Shown: positions 50,988 through 60,866 of the stretch, piece by piece
Position numbering within the stretch: position 1 is the first letter of the stretch
How the letters are laid out: each line of letters opens with the position of its first letter
NCBI RefSeq assembly: GCF_000019725.1
Contig: NC_010510.1
Location: 276,501 to 340,500 of the forward strand
DNA length: 64,000 bases
From: Methylobacterium radiotolerans JCM 2831
Lineage (GTDB): Bacteria > Pseudomonadota > Alphaproteobacteria > Rhizobiales > Beijerinckiaceae
Direction of reading: 5' to 3'
Translations under genes and position numbers: made by a program
The notes under the pieces: generated by a model
Database searches by the model: none
What the model saw: only the letters and a program-made list of their open reading frames with translations
What the model was told of the DNA's origin: nothing

Positions 50988-51445
50988 GTCCGGATATGCT
51001 CGTGGGGGTGGGGCATGAGCCCGTGCGGATGGTCAACGACCTCGATCCGCGCCGGGATGATCGACAGGCTGTCGTGGCGCACGCCACGCTGTGTCGCGAT
51101 TGCGTCGACGAAGGCGTGGATCTCCCTGACACGTCCGCGCAGGACGAGGGTGTGCAGCGCCGCCTCGTGGTCCAGTGGCACCTGCACCTGCGTGATGACG
51201 AGATCATGCCTTGCCCGCTGTTCCTCCGCGAGGCGCTGCCCGAGGTCGCGCACGCCGGCTTCCGCCACGAAGGTGAATGTCGCCACGCAGGCGTGGTCGG
51301 GGTCGCGCTCCCGGCGCGCCTCCGCGAGCCCTCGGCGCAGCAGGTCCCGCATCGCCTCCGAACGGCCTGCATAGCAGCGGACCTCGGCGATCCGGTCGAC
51401 CGCTTCGACGAGTTCGTGGTCCAGGGTGACGGTGATCCGCTGCAT
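50984..51445 (-). CDS. nikR: NikR-like metal-responsive repressor lacking canonical nickel ligands
   Basis: A 153-residue protein: ribbon-helix-helix (QRITVTLDHELVEAVDRIAE, then GRSEAMRDLLRRGLAEA) plus ACT-like domain (DHACVATFTFV, RARHDLVITQVQVPLDHEAA). Aligned by eye to E. coli NikR using HDL and LDH as anchors, ligands H76, H87, H89 and C95 are replaced by R77, Q88, P90 and A96. A His-rich tail follows (H139, H141, H146, H148, H150). It overlaps nikE by one base and the TonB receptor by four. Confidence 0.88.
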   Translation of the reverse strand: MQRITVTLDHELVEAVDRIAEVRCYAGRSEAMRDLLRRGLAEARRERDPDHACVATFTFVAEAGVRDLGQRLAEEQRARHDLVITQVQVPLDHEAALHTLVLRGRVREIHAFVDAIATQRGVRHDSLSIIPARIEVVDHPHGLMPHPHEHIRT

Positions 51446-52236
51446 CAGTTTGCGCCCGCTGGGAGGGCCGGGAGGACGGCGTCGACGATCTCGCGTGCGG
51501 CCGGATGCTCAAGCTCAAGCCTCGGTCGGCACGGCGATGCGTCGACGATCCGCCCGGCGTCGAGAACGATGACCCGATCTGCGAACCGACGCGCCAGACG
51601 GATGTCATGCGTGACGAGCAGGAAGGCGGTTCCCTGTTCACGCCGCAGGACGGTTAGGCGGTCGAGGATCTCGATCTGTAGCGGCGCGTCCAGGTTCGAG
51701 ACCGCCTCGTCGAGCACGACGAGCGCAGGCCTAGTCGCCAGCCCCCGGGCGAGACCGACACGCTGCACCTGGCCGCCGGAGAGCTGGCTCGGGAGCCACG
51801 CGATCACGGATGGGTCGAGCCCGACTAAAGACAGCAGCGCATGAACCCGGGCTCGCCTCGCCGCCGCCGAGAGGCCGGTGAGATGCCGCAACGGCTCCGC
51901 AATCGTCCGGCCTACTTTGTGTCGTGGGTTCACCGCCGAGAGCGGGTCCTGGAGAACCATCTGAACCGCCGACCTGAAAGCTCGTCGTCCAGCGTCGTCG
52001 AGCCCGGCTAGACCCAATCCGCGGAACCGCACGACACCGGCAGAGGGTCGTTCCAGGCCGAGGAGGAGGCGGGCGAGCGTGCTCTTGCCGGAACCGCTGC
52101 GTCCGATCAGGGCGACGCACTCGCCGTCCTCGATGGCAAAGTCGACATCTGCGAGGACGGGTCGAGGCGTGCCGGGGCGCCAGCCAGTGCCGGCGTAGAC
52201 TTTGCCGAGCCCATGGGCGGACAGGAGGGCCGTCAT
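51445..52236 (-). CDS. nikE: Nickel/peptide ABC transporter ATP-binding protein NikE
   Basis: A 263-residue ATPase: Walker A LIGRSGSGKST, Q-loop VLQDPLSAVNPRHKVG, signature QLSGGQVQRVGLARGL, Walker B ALVVLDEAVSNLD, H-loop LLVTHD. The ALDPRxxV/I-type Q-loop context and the order after nikD identify NikE/DppF. Powers import through NikBC. Overlaps nikD by four bases. Confidence 0.92.
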   Translation of the reverse strand: MTALLSAHGLGKVYAGTGWRPGTPRPVLADVDFAIEDGECVALIGRSGSGKSTLARLLLGLERPSAGVVRFRGLGLAGLDDAGRRAFRSAVQMVLQDPLSAVNPRHKVGRTIAEPLRHLTGLSAAARRARVHALLSLVGLDPSVIAWLPSQLSGGQVQRVGLARGLATRPALVVLDEAVSNLDAPLQIEILDRLTVLRREQGTAFLLVTHDIRLARRFADRVIVLDAGRIVDASPCRPRLELEHPAAREIVDAVLPALPAGAN

Positions 52237-53015
52237 AGCGCGGCCTCATGGAGGGCTTGATGGGCCGCGAGAAGCGCCCGCGTCTCCGGTCGGTCCGGCC
52301 GTGCGAAGACTGATGCCGTGTCGTCCGTCTCGACGATCCGTCCGTCCGCCATCACCGCCATGCGATCAGCGAGGCGGGCGACGACGCCCAGATCGTGCGT
52401 GACGATCAGGAGGCCGAGGCCTCGGTCGCGCACGAGGGCTGCCAGCAGGTCGAGGATACGAGCCTGGGCGACGAGGTCGAGATCCGTTGTCGGCTCGTCG
52501 GCAACTAGGAAGGGAGCCCTCGCGAGCAAGGCTAGCGCGATCATAGCGCGCTGGAGCATGCCGCCGGACATCTGGAACGGGTAGAGGTCCGGCACCCGCG
52601 GATCGTCGCCGAGCCCGACGGCCTCCAACGCCTCGCGCATCGCCGCCCGGCTCTCGGTGCGCTGAAGTCCCACGGCCGCGCCGGTTTCACTCGCATGGTC
52701 ACCTATCGTGCGCAGCGGGTTGAAGGCCGAGCGGGGAGCCTGGAGCACGGTGGCGACCGTCCTGCCGCGGAGCTCAGCTGGCGCCACCGCCGTGCCGTCG
52801 AGGTGGACGCGACCGGCGACGCGCCGGGTCCCCGGCGGAAGCGTGTCGAGGAGCGCCGCGCAGGCCAGCGACTTGCCCGAGCCACTCGTGCCGACGAGGG
52901 CCAACACCTCGCCCGTGCGCATCTCGAACGATGCGTCCGCGACCAGCGGCACAGCCTCGGCTCCGCGCCGGGTCTCGACGCACAGGTTCTCGGCCCGGAG
53001 CACGCGCGGGCTCAT
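52233..53015 (-). CDS. nikD: Nickel/peptide ABC transporter ATP-binding protein NikD
   Basis: A 260-residue ATPase: Walker A LVGTSGSGKSLACAALL, Q-loop TVLQAPRSAFNPLRTIG, signature QMSGGMLQRAMIALAL, Walker B FLVADEPTTDLD, LLIVTHDLGVVA. The Q-loop Ala (QAP) instead of the common D/E is typical of NikD/OppD. Start ATG 53013-53015 overlaps the nikC stop. Frames upstream are shadows of nikC. Confidence 0.92.
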   Translation of the reverse strand: MSPRVLRAENLCVETRRGAEAVPLVADASFEMRTGEVLALVGTSGSGKSLACAALLDTLPPGTRRVAGRVHLDGTAVAPAELRGRTVATVLQAPRSAFNPLRTIGDHASETGAAVGLQRTESRAAMREALEAVGLGDDPRVPDLYPFQMSGGMLQRAMIALALLARAPFLVADEPTTDLDLVAQARILDLLAALVRDRGLGLLIVTHDLGVVARLADRMAVMADGRIVETDDTASVFARPDRPETRALLAAHQALHEAAL

Positions 53016-53863
53016 AGGCCCCGCTCCGCAACCAACGTCGGATCGAGGCGGTCGCGCAGCGCGTCGCCGAGCTGGTTGAACGCGAGGACGGCGACAGCGA
53101 TCGCGAGCCCCGGCCAGACGACCAGCAGGGGCCGTGTCCAGAAGAAGGTTCGGGCCTCGTTGATCATCACACCCCATTCTGGGGTCGGAGGCTGCACGCC
53201 GAGGCCGAGGAAAGACAGGCCGGCGACGTGGAGGGCCATGTGGCCGACGTCCAGGGTGGCGACCGCCGCGAGCGGCGGCAGGACCCCCGCCAGCACGTGC
53301 TCGATGAAGACCGCCACCGGCGACGCCCCCGCGATCCGGGCGGCAAGGACGTAGTCGCGCGTCTTGAGTTCGAGGACGAGACCTCGGACGATGCGGGCGT
53401 ACCAAGCCCAGTGAGACAGCGCGATTGCCGCGATGACGTTGACGAGGCCGGTGCCGAACGCGCCGATCAGGAACAGCGCCAGCACGAAGGTCGGCACCGT
53501 CAGGAACACGTCGCACAGGCGCATGAGTAAGGCGTCGGTCCGACCTCCCAGCATCCCCGAGACGGCACCGACGCCGAGGCCCAGCGCCACTACAAGGGCC
53601 AGGGCGGCCGCGACGGTGCCGAGCGTCGTCTGCGCACCGGCGATCAGGCGGGACAGGATATCCCGTCCGAGATGGTCGGTGCCGAGGGGATGGAGGAGGC
53701 TCGACGATTCGAAGCGGGCGGTGAGGTTCACCGCCAAGGGGTCGTGCGGCGCGGCCAGCGATCCGAGGAGCGCCAGCACCAAGATCATGATGGCGAGCGC
53801 GCCGGGGACCGCGACCGATCCCAAGCCCGTGCGGGTCACCCGCCTGGATGCGGCCGGCCTCAC
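53012..53863 (-). CDS. nikC: Nickel/peptide ABC transporter permease NikC
   Basis: A 283-residue permease from GTG 53861-53863: N-terminal helix ([19 protein letters not shown]), [20 protein letters not shown] (DppC signature), helices, then the EAA loop [23 protein letters not shown]. About six transmembrane helices. Forms the channel with NikB in the inner membrane. Overlaps nikB by GTGA. Confidence 0.92.
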   Translation of the reverse strand: MRPAASRRVTRTGLGSVAVPGALAIMILVLALLGSLAAPHDPLAVNLTARFESSSLLHPLGTDHLGRDILSRLIAGAQTTLGTVAAALALVVALGLGVGAVSGMLGGRTDALLMRLCDVFLTVPTFVLALFLIGAFGTGLVNVIAAIALSHWAWYARIVRGLVLELKTRDYVLAARIAGASPVAVFIEHVLAGVLPPLAAVATLDVGHMALHVAGLSFLGLGVQPPTPEWGVMINEARTFFWTRPLLVVWPGLAIAVAVLAFNQLGDALRDRLDPTLVAERGL

Positions 53864-54819
53864 GCCACCGCCTCCCCACCCAGACGCATGCGCGGATCGA
53901 GCCAGGCATAGGCGATGTCGACCGCGAGGTTGCAGAGGACGAACACCGCGGTCATGACCAGGGTGAAGCACTGGATGACCGGGTAGTCGCGGTTGTAGAT
54001 CGCCGAGACCGCGTAGCGGCCGACGCCCGGCCACGAGAAGATCGTCTCGACCACGAGCGCGCCGCCCAGGAGTTCGCCGACATGCATGCCGGTGGCGGTC
54101 ACGACCGGAACCAGGGCGTTCCGGAACACGTGTCGGCGTTGCACGGTTCGCTCGGGGAGCCCGCGCAGACGTGCGTAGAGGACGTGGCGCGTGCCCGCGA
54201 CCTCCAGCATGCTCGCCCGCAGGAGGCGAGCGTTGACCGAGAGCGACATCAGGCAGATCGCCAGCGCCGGCATGACGAGATGCGCGAGTGTGCCTCGCCC
54301 CATCGGCGGCAGCCATCCCAGGGTGACCGAGAAGAGCGCGACGAGCAGGAAGGCGATCCAGAAGTTCGGCAGCGAGACGCCGAGCACGGCGATCCCACGC
54401 ACGAGGCGATCCTGCCAGCCGCCGCGATGGGCGGCCGCCCAGGCGCCCAGCGGCAGGCTGACGGCAATGGTGACGGCGAGCGCGGTCCCGGCGAGTTCGA
54501 GGGTCGCGGGCAGGTAGCCGAGGAGCTCAGGCAGGACCGGCCGGCGCGTGACGTAGGAGAGGCCGAAATCCCCTTGCAGGGCGCGCCAAAGCCAATCGAG
54601 GTATTGGACGACGAATGGTCGGTCGAGGCCGAGCAGGATACGTGCGTCGGCGAGGGCGGCGTCGGTGGGAGGTATCTGCGACAGGCGCAGGTAGTCGAGG
54701 GCCGGGTCGCCCTGGCCAAGCCGCAGCATCACGAACACGAGGATCGACACGCCGAGTAGCATCGGCGGGATCAGTGCGAGGCGGGCGGCGATGAAGCGGA
54801 GCATCGGCGTGGCGGTCAT
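53860..54819 (-). CDS. nikB: Nickel/peptide ABC transporter permease NikB
   Basis: A 319-residue permease: [20 protein letters not shown] at the start, [27 protein letters not shown] (DppB signature), six helices, EAA loop [23 protein letters not shown], and [21 protein letters not shown] near the end. Partner of NikC. Overlaps nikA by four bases (ATGA). Confidence 0.92.
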   Translation of the reverse strand: MTATPMLRFIAARLALIPPMLLGVSILVFVMLRLGQGDPALDYLRLSQIPPTDAALADARILLGLDRPFVVQYLDWLWRALQGDFGLSYVTRRPVLPELLGYLPATLELAGTALAVTIAVSLPLGAWAAAHRGGWQDRLVRGIAVLGVSLPNFWIAFLLVALFSVTLGWLPPMGRGTLAHLVMPALAICLMSLSVNARLLRASMLEVAGTRHVLYARLRGLPERTVQRRHVFRNALVPVVTATGMHVGELLGGALVVETIFSWPGVGRYAVSAIYNRDYPVIQCFTLVMTAVFVLCNLAVDIAYAWLDPRMRLGGEAVA

Positions 54820-56390
54820 CGGGCCGCCGGCCGCATGGCAGCGAAGGGGATCTCGTTGATCGTCGCGCCGAAGCCGACGTCCGTTATCGAGGTACGATGA
54901 ACCTCTATGGCCACGGCGTGAGAGATCGGCAGGTAGATTGCGGCCTCGTGCAGGGTGGTCAGCAGCTTGGCATAGAGCCGTCGGCGCTCGGTCTCGTCGG
55001 TCGTGGCGAGCACTTCCGCGATGGTCGCGTCGATGCCCGGCTTCTCCGGCAGCCCGACCTGCGCCTGATAGTCTGCGTGTGACGGGGTGCGCATCGAACT
55101 GATGAAAGAGGCGGGATCGTAGGGCGGCCCCCAGGTCTCGCCGAAGATCAGGCCGAAGCGGCCATCCTTCTGGCGGGCCAGGATCGAACTCTCCTCCTCA
55201 CCGATCAGCCGGACGTCGATGCCCACGCGGCTAAGATCGGACTGGAGAACCTCGGCAATCGCCCGCTGCTGAGCGTTTGTCCCGACGAAATCGATCTCGA
55301 CGGCAAGGCGGCGTCCGTCCTTCTCACGCACGCCGTCACGCCCAAGCGTCCAGCCGGCGGCATCGAGCATGCGGGAGGCCGCGGCCCGGTCGAAGCCGTA
55401 GGGCTTCAGCCCGACGTCGGCGTACGGCACGCGCGGCGCAAACAGGAAGTCCGCGCGCGGCTCGATCCCGTCGAGTACCGTCCGGACCAGCGTGTCCTTG
55501 TCGACGGCGTGGTTGATGGCGAGGCGGACCGCCCGATCATCGGTCGGGAAGCGCGCGGAGTTCATCGCCAGCACCCGGGTCGCCAGCGGCGGCGAGACCG
55601 CTGCGGCAAAGTTCGGGGCCATGTCCCGAAGGCGGACCAAGGCTTCCGAAGGAATCTGGCCGGCCGCGCCATAGACGAAGTCGATCTCCCCCGTCTGCAG
55701 GGCGATGACGCGGGTGTTGGGATCGGGGATGACCTTGACGACGAGCCGGTCGAAGATGGGTCTCGGGCCCCAGTAACCCGGGGTGCTCTCGAACGTGTCG
55801 GAGACGCCGAGCTGAGTATCGACGAGCCGCCACGGCCCAGTGCCGACCGGCGCCCTGATGCCGACGGCCGTCGTACCGCCAGGGCCCATGGCGCTCGGAG
55901 ACAGGAACCGGAAGGGCCGCGGCAGGGAAAGTTCGAGCAGCGTCGGGTAGTGCGGCGCCTTCAGGACGAGGCGGAACGCCAGAGGCCCGACAACTTCTGT
56001 GCGTTCGATCTGCTGGACGAGATCGAGCCACGCGTGCCGCGGACGGTTGGCCAGGATCGCGTCGAAGTTCGCCTTGACCGCTTTCGCGTCGAAGGGCGTG
56101 CCATCACTGAAGGTCACGCCGGGGCGCAGTACGAAATCGTAGGTCCGCCCGTCCTCAGAGATGGTCCACGAGGTCGCGAGCCAGGGCTCGACCGATCCAT
56201 CACCGCGGTACTTCACCAAAGGCTCGTAGACGCTCGCCTGCGCGAACATCTGGTTGGGCGCGTAGAGGTGCGGGTTCAGCGGTCCGACATTCGAGGGCCA
56301 CGAGTAGGTGAGTTGCCCGGCGGCTGTCTGGGGCGGTCCGAGGAAGCTCGCCGCCATCGCGGCGACGGCGAGGGTCGCCAACTTGGTCAT
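54816..56390 (-). CDS. nikA: Nickel/peptide ABC transporter substrate-binding protein NikA
   Basis: A 524-residue SBP_bac_5 protein with signal peptide ([22 protein letters not shown]). Family features: [67 protein letters not shown] and [34 protein letters not shown] and the RPGVTFSDG block match NikA-type rather than general peptide binders. Binds nickel, probably as a chelate, in the periplasm. Start MTKLATLAV at 56390; the frame is open to 56474 but would cover the operator-like palindrome. Confidence 0.9.
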   Translation of the reverse strand: MTKLATLAVAAMAASFLGPPQTAAGQLTYSWPSNVGPLNPHLYAPNQMFAQASVYEPLVKYRGDGSVEPWLATSWTISEDGRTYDFVLRPGVTFSDGTPFDAKAVKANFDAILANRPRHAWLDLVQQIERTEVVGPLAFRLVLKAPHYPTLLELSLPRPFRFLSPSAMGPGGTTAVGIRAPVGTGPWRLVDTQLGVSDTFESTPGYWGPRPIFDRLVVKVIPDPNTRVIALQTGEIDFVYGAAGQIPSEALVRLRDMAPNFAAAVSPPLATRVLAMNSARFPTDDRAVRLAINHAVDKDTLVRTVLDGIEPRADFLFAPRVPYADVGLKPYGFDRAAASRMLDAAGWTLGRDGVREKDGRRLAVEIDFVGTNAQQRAIAEVLQSDLSRVGIDVRLIGEEESSILARQKDGRFGLIFGETWGPPYDPASFISSMRTPSHADYQAQVGLPEKPGIDATIAEVLATTDETERRRLYAKLLTTLHEAAIYLPISHAVAIEVHRTSITDVGFGATINEIPFAAMRPAAR

Positions 56391-56466
56391 GTATGGGTCG
56401 CGGTATGAGGATCGCCGCCGAACATCATACACCGCCCAAGCTTGACCGTGAACCCTTTCCAACAGG

Positions 56467-56494
56467 GTGTTCACCGCGACCGAGGATTGGACAC
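56467..56494 (-). promoter_or_regulatory. NikR-operator-like palindrome upstream of nikA
   Basis: GTGTTC, 16 bases, GGACAC: two 6-base half-sites spanning 28 bp, the same geometry as the E. coli NikR operator (GTATGA-N16-TCATAC) with different half-site letters. The arms extend to AGGGTGTTCA / TGGACACCCT (one mismatch). A third half-site, AAGGTGTTCA, lies at 56503-56512. Located 77-104 bases before the nikA ATG. Confidence 0.6.
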
Positions 56495-56697
56495 CCTTCG
56501 CTAAGGTGTTCAGTACGTCCCACCTCTATCCTGTGGGAGCCCGGCGGACGTTCGTCGCTTGGCGAGGGTGTGAATTCAAAACGGATCGGCGGAAAGCCAC
56601 ACTGCTTAGACATCAACCGACGCCTCAAATGCCACACATCTGAACAACGTGCTTCCGTGCGTTGACGGATAGATGCACCGCAGCCTAGCTTGAGCAA

Positions 56698-56879
56698 GAC
56701 GGTTCCCCTCGGGGATCAAAAGGGAACGCGGTGAGGTCAGGCCCGTGAGGGCTCGGCCGATACCGCGGCTGCCCCCGCAACTGTAAGCGGCGAGTCCTTC
56801 ATCACCACGTCACTGGGCGGCCTCGTCCGGGAAGACGATGAGAGGGCGACGACCCGCGAGCCAGGAGACCTGCCGTCAG
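56698..56879 (+). promoter_or_regulatory. Cobalamin riboswitch controlling btuB
   Basis: Has the conserved string of the class: GACGGTTCCC opening (P1 GACGG/CCGTC at 56698-56702 and 56874-56878), AAAAGGGAACGCGGTGA, CCGCGGCTGCCCCCGCAACT, GTAAGCGGCGAG, TCACTGGG, CCGGGAAG, and the B12 box region GAGCCAGGAGACCTGCC. About 130 bases then lead to the btuB start. Cobalamin binding would switch off the whole btu operon. Confidence 0.97.
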
Positions 56880-57010
56880 CCGTGGTCACACGCGGAGCTT
56901 GCCGGGCGGGGTGTCCTGGGAGGTGTCGCGGCGTCGTGGTTCCTTGGAGGACGCGACCGCCGAGGCCTCGTTCGCGGTGACGTGCCACAGCCGTCCCCCG
57001 AGGCCGTCCC

Positions 57011-58981
57011 GTGTCCAGTCCCGTTTCCTCCGCGCTCCGGCGCACGCTGGCGCTGTCCTGCGCCGCATCCGCGCTGCTCGTCTCCATTCCCGCCCGCTCG
57101 CAGCAGGTCGCCGCGCCCTTCGCCGATGCTCAGGGAGGCGCGCAGGCCGCGGTCTCACTGTCCGAGATCTCCGTGTCGGCTACCGGCGTGCTGACGCCGA
57201 TTGCCAACACAGGATCGAGTGTCACTGTGCTCACCGACCGCCTGCTTCAGGAGCAGCAGCGCCGGACGGTGCCGGATGCTCTGCAGCAGGTGCCGGGCCT
57301 CAACGTCGTGCAGACCGGCGGCGCCGGCGGCCAGACCTCGGTCTTCATCCGGGGCACCAACTCGAACCACGTGAAGGTCCAGATCGACGGCATCGACGTC
57401 AACGACCCCTCGACCCCGAACCGCTCCTTCGACTTCAGCCAGTTGCAGACCTACGACCTCTCGCGGATCGAGGTGCTGCGCGGGCCGCAGAGTGGCCTCT
57501 ACGGGGCCGACGCAATCGGCGGCGTCATCTCCGTCGTGACCAAGCGTGGCGAAGGGCCAGCTCGGGCAACGGCGACGGTCGAAGGCGGCTCGTTCGGCAC
57601 CTTCAACCAGTTCGGCAACATCTCCGGCTCGGAGGGCATTTTCGACTACTCGGTCTCGGTCGGCCACATCCGGCAATCCGCCGTCCAGGTCACCCCGTTT
57701 GAGCTACTGCCCCGCGGGGTGCCGTTGCGGACCGCCTTCACCGACATCAAGACGGTCTCGACCAAGCTCGGGGCGCAACTCACCGACGAGTTCCGCCTCA
57801 ACTACGTGCTGCGCTTCTCAGACAGCGCCTATCTCGACCAGGCCGACGGCGGTTTCCCGTACGTGCCGCTGCCGTACCGGAACCTCAACGACCAGCAGCA
57901 ACTGATCATGAGGGGCGAGGCCGAGTGGACCCCGGTGCCAGGCTTCCACAACGTCTTCGGGGCGAACTACTCGAAGTTCGACCGCCTGTTCGCCGGCCCG
58001 CTCGACCCGCTCGCGCCGCCGACGCCCACCACCTACCTCGGCGAGCGGACCCGGTTCGATTACCGCGGCGACTGGCAATTCTCTCCCGGCAACCTCGTCC
58101 TGTTCGGGGCACAGCGCGAGGACGAGCGCTTCGAGACGACCGGCATCGACCGATCCAACGGCAACACCGCCGGCTTCGCCGAGCTTCAGACGACACCCTT
58201 CGCGGGCGCCGCGCTGGTCGCCAACATCCGCCACGACGCGAACGACCAGTTCGGCGGCGCGACCACCTTTCGGGTGGCGCCGAGCTACATCGTGCCCGGC
58301 ACCGGGACTCGCCTGAAGGGCAGCGTCGGCACCGGCTTCAAGCCGCCGACCCTGAGCCAGCTCTATCAGGACTACCCGGGCTTCCGATTCTTCGGGAACC
58401 CGAACCTGCGGCCGGAGGAAAGCTTCGGGTTCGACGGCGGCTTCGAGCAGCCGCTGTTCGACGGGTTCATGACCGTGGGCGCGACCTACTATCAGACCGA
58501 CTTCAAGAACCTGATCCAGACGGCCTACTACCCGACCTTCTCCACCAACGTGAACGTCGGTCAGGCGACTGCCTACGGCACCGAGAGCTTCGTCGCCCTG
58601 CGGTTCAACGAGTTCTGGAGCGGGCGGCTCGACTGGACCACCACGGTGACGAAGGACGAGATCGCCCACCAGGAGCTGCTGCGCCGGCCACGCAATAAGG
58701 TCAGCGCCACCGCGATCTGGAACCTGATGCCGGGCTTGACCATGACCGGCTCTCTCATCGTGCTGGGGTCGTTCGTGGACGGAAACAGGGATTTCTCCGT
58801 GCCCCGCCTGAAGGCCCCCGGCTTCACGCTGGTGAACCTGTCGGTCAACTACGCCTGGAGCGAGACACTCACGGTGTTCGGGCGGATCGATAACCTGTTC
58901 GACCAGCGCTACCAGAACCCGACCGGCTTCCAGGGTCCAGGGCTCGCTGTCTACGGCGGCGTCCGCGTGACGTCTTTCTGA
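57011..58981 (+). CDS. btuB: TonB-dependent cobalamin receptor BtuB
   Basis: A 656-residue outer-membrane receptor from GTG 57011. Signal peptide (LALSCAASALLVSIPARSQQ), TonB-proximal SLSEISVSATG, plug (ALQQVPGLNVVQTGGAGGQT, SVFIRGTNSNHVKVQIDGID, IEVLRGPQSGLYGADAIGG) and barrel with RFDYRGDWQF and the final GVRVTSF. The plug text and the riboswitch in front identify BtuB. Eight bases before btuF. Confidence 0.95.
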   Translation: MSSPVSSALRRTLALSCAASALLVSIPARSQQVAAPFADAQGGAQAAVSLSEISVSATGVLTPIANTGSSVTVLTDRLLQEQQRRTVPDALQQVPGLNVVQTGGAGGQTSVFIRGTNSNHVKVQIDGIDVNDPSTPNRSFDFSQLQTYDLSRIEVLRGPQSGLYGADAIGGVISVVTKRGEGPARATATVEGGSFGTFNQFGNISGSEGIFDYSVSVGHIRQSAVQVTPFELLPRGVPLRTAFTDIKTVSTKLGAQLTDEFRLNYVLRFSDSAYLDQADGGFPYVPLPYRNLNDQQQLIMRGEAEWTPVPGFHNVFGANYSKFDRLFAGPLDPLAPPTPTTYLGERTRFDYRGDWQFSPGNLVLFGAQREDERFETTGIDRSNGNTAGFAELQTTPFAGAALVANIRHDANDQFGGATTFRVAPSYIVPGTGTRLKGSVGTGFKPPTLSQLYQDYPGFRFFGNPNLRPEESFGFDGGFEQPLFDGFMTVGATYYQTDFKNLIQTAYYPTFSTNVNVGQATAYGTESFVALRFNEFWSGRLDWTTTVTKDEIAHQELLRRPRNKVSATAIWNLMPGLTMTGSLIVLGSFVDGNRDFSVPRLKAPGFTLVNLSVNYAWSETLTVFGRIDNLFDQRYQNPTGFQGPGLAVYGGVRVTSF

Positions 58982-58989
58982 GGTCGCCG

Positions 58990-59823
58990 ATGCCGTCGCG
59001 CCTCGTAATCACCTTTGCGGCCATGATGTCCGCCGTATCCATAGGCGCGGCGGCGGCACCCGTGCGGGTAGTCTCGATGAACCTGTGCGCCGACGAGCTC
59101 GTCCTGCGGCTGGCGGACCGCGACCAGGTGCTGGCGGTCACCTATCTCGCCCGCGACCCGCGCGGGTCGACGGTCGCAAGCGAGGCGGTCGGGCTGCCGG
59201 TGACGCGGGGGCTCACCGAGGAGGTCGTGGCCTTGAAGCCCGATCTCGTCATCGCCGGTGCCTTCACGACCCGCACGACGGTGGGCATGCTCAAGCGCGT
59301 CGGCGCCCCCGTGCTCGAACTCGGCGTGCCGGCCGACCTCGACGGCGTCCGCGCACAGATTCGGCAGGTCGCGGCGGCGCTCGGCCATCCCGAACGGGGC
59401 GAGGCGATGGTGGCGGCGCTCGATGCGCGTCTTGCCGCCATCGTGCCGGCCAGGCGGCCTCTACGCGCCCTGGTGATGCGCCCGAACGCCTTCACGGTCG
59501 CGCCCGGCGGGCTCGGGGACGCGCTGATCCGCGCAGCCGGCCTCGTCAACGTCTCGGCCGAGATCGGGCGTGACCGCCTCGGGCAGGTGCCCCTCGAAGC
59601 CGCGGCGCTGGCGAACCCAGACCTGATTGTCGTCGATGAGGGCGCACCGGGCTCGCCATCGCTCGCCGACACACTCCTGCACCATCCGGTTTTTCGGGCT
59701 CTCGCGCGGGCGCATCGAACGGTCGACATCCCGAACCGTTTGTGGACCTGTCCCGGTCCTCAGGTCGCGGAGGTGGTGGCGCGCCTCGCCGAGACAGCGA
59801 ATACGCAGGCGCCTCAGCCATGA
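58990..59823 (+). CDS. btuF: Cobalamin ABC transporter substrate-binding protein BtuF
   Basis: A 277-residue periplasmic protein with signal peptide (LVITFAAMMSAVSIGAAAAP). PVRVVSMNLCADELVLRLAD is the BtuF/FhuD-type start; TRGLTEEVVALKPDLVIAGA and LGVPADLDGVRAQIRQVAAA continue the fold; NPDLIVVDEG near the end. Delivers cobalamin to BtuCD. Overlaps btuC by four bases. Confidence 0.9.
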   Translation: MPSRLVITFAAMMSAVSIGAAAAPVRVVSMNLCADELVLRLADRDQVLAVTYLARDPRGSTVASEAVGLPVTRGLTEEVVALKPDLVIAGAFTTRTTVGMLKRVGAPVLELGVPADLDGVRAQIRQVAAALGHPERGEAMVAALDARLAAIVPARRPLRALVMRPNAFTVAPGGLGDALIRAAGLVNVSAEIGRDRLGQVPLEAAALANPDLIVVDEGAPGSPSLADTLLHHPVFRALARAHRTVDIPNRLWTCPGPQVAEVVARLAETANTQAPQP

Positions 59824-60866
59824 ACGCGCCGGTCACCTCGCTCCGTCCAACGGCCTCCGGTCGCCATGGTATGCCGCGCGCCCGGCGAACCGTCATCGCC
59901 GTCCTCGGGCTCACCACTCTCGCGCTGACGCTCGCCTCCATCGCCATCGGCTACGCGCCCTTCGACGTGCCCGCCGCCTTCGCGGACCTCGTCGCCGGTC
60001 GCACGACGCTGCCGGCCCTGGTCCTGTGGGAGCTTCGCATCCCGCGCGCCCTGCTCGGAGTGCTGGTCGGCTTCAGCCTCGGCCTGACCGGCGCCGCGAT
60101 GCAGGGCTACTTGCGCAACCCGCTCGCGGACCCCGGCATCCTGGGCATCTCCTCCGCGGCGGCGCTTGGCGCGGTCATCGTCTTCTACGGCGGCCTCGCC
60201 GGCACCATGAGCCTCGCCCTGCCGCTCGGCGGCATCGCCGGCGCCGGCGTCGCCGCGTTTCTCCTGAACGCGCTCGTCGCCCGCGGCAGCAGCACCCTTG
60301 GGCTGATCCTCGCGGGCGTCGGGCTGTCGAGTCTAGCCGGAGCCCTCACCGCGCTGGCGCTCAACCTGTCGCCAAACCCCTACGCGGCCCTGGAGATCGT
60401 GTTCTGGCTGATGGGCTCGCTCAGCGACCGTAGTCTGGACCACGTGCTCCTGTGCCTCCCGCTGATGGCCGTCGGCTGGGCCCTGATGCTGTCGACCGGC
60501 TCCGCTCTCGACGCCCTGACCCTTGGCGAGGACACCGCCGCGAGTCTCGGGGTCGGCCTGGTCTCCGTGCGCCTGCGTCTCGTCACCGGTGCGGCCCTGG
60601 CCGTCGGCAGCGGGGTCGCGGTTTCCGGCGCCATCGGCTTCGTCGGCCTCGTCGTGCCGCATCTGATGCGGCCCCTCGTCGGTGCCCGCCCCGGCGCGTG
60701 CCTGCTGCCGAGCGGCCTCGCGGGGGCGGTCCTGGTCCTTGTGGCGGATATTGGCGTGCGCCTGCTCGCCACCAGGCCAGAACTCAAGCTCGGCGTGGTG
60801 ACCGCTCTGGTTGGGGCGCCGTTCCTGATCGTGCTGCTCCTGCGCAGCCGCGGGAGGCAGGCATGA
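59820..60866 (+). CDS. btuC: Cobalamin ABC transporter permease BtuC
   Basis: A 348-residue FecCD-family permease with about ten helices: LWELRIPRALLGVLVGFSLGLTGAAMQGYLRNPLADPGIL is the family signature (shown as its two halves LWELRIPRALLGVLVGFSLG and LTGAAMQGYLRNPLADPGIL), LGLILAGVGLSSLAGALTAL and AIGFVGLVVPHLMRPLVG follow. ATG 59820. The upstream open frame is a shadow of btuF. Overlaps btuD by four bases. Confidence 0.93.
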   Translation: MNAPVTSLRPTASGRHGMPRARRTVIAVLGLTTLALTLASIAIGYAPFDVPAAFADLVAGRTTLPALVLWELRIPRALLGVLVGFSLGLTGAAMQGYLRNPLADPGILGISSAAALGAVIVFYGGLAGTMSLALPLGGIAGAGVAAFLLNALVARGSSTLGLILAGVGLSSLAGALTALALNLSPNPYAALEIVFWLMGSLSDRSLDHVLLCLPLMAVGWALMLSTGSALDALTLGEDTAASLGVGLVSVRLRLVTGAALAVGSGVAVSGAIGFVGLVVPHLMRPLVGARPGACLLPSGLAGAVLVLVADIGVRLLATRPELKLGVVTALVGAPFLIVLLLRSRGRQA

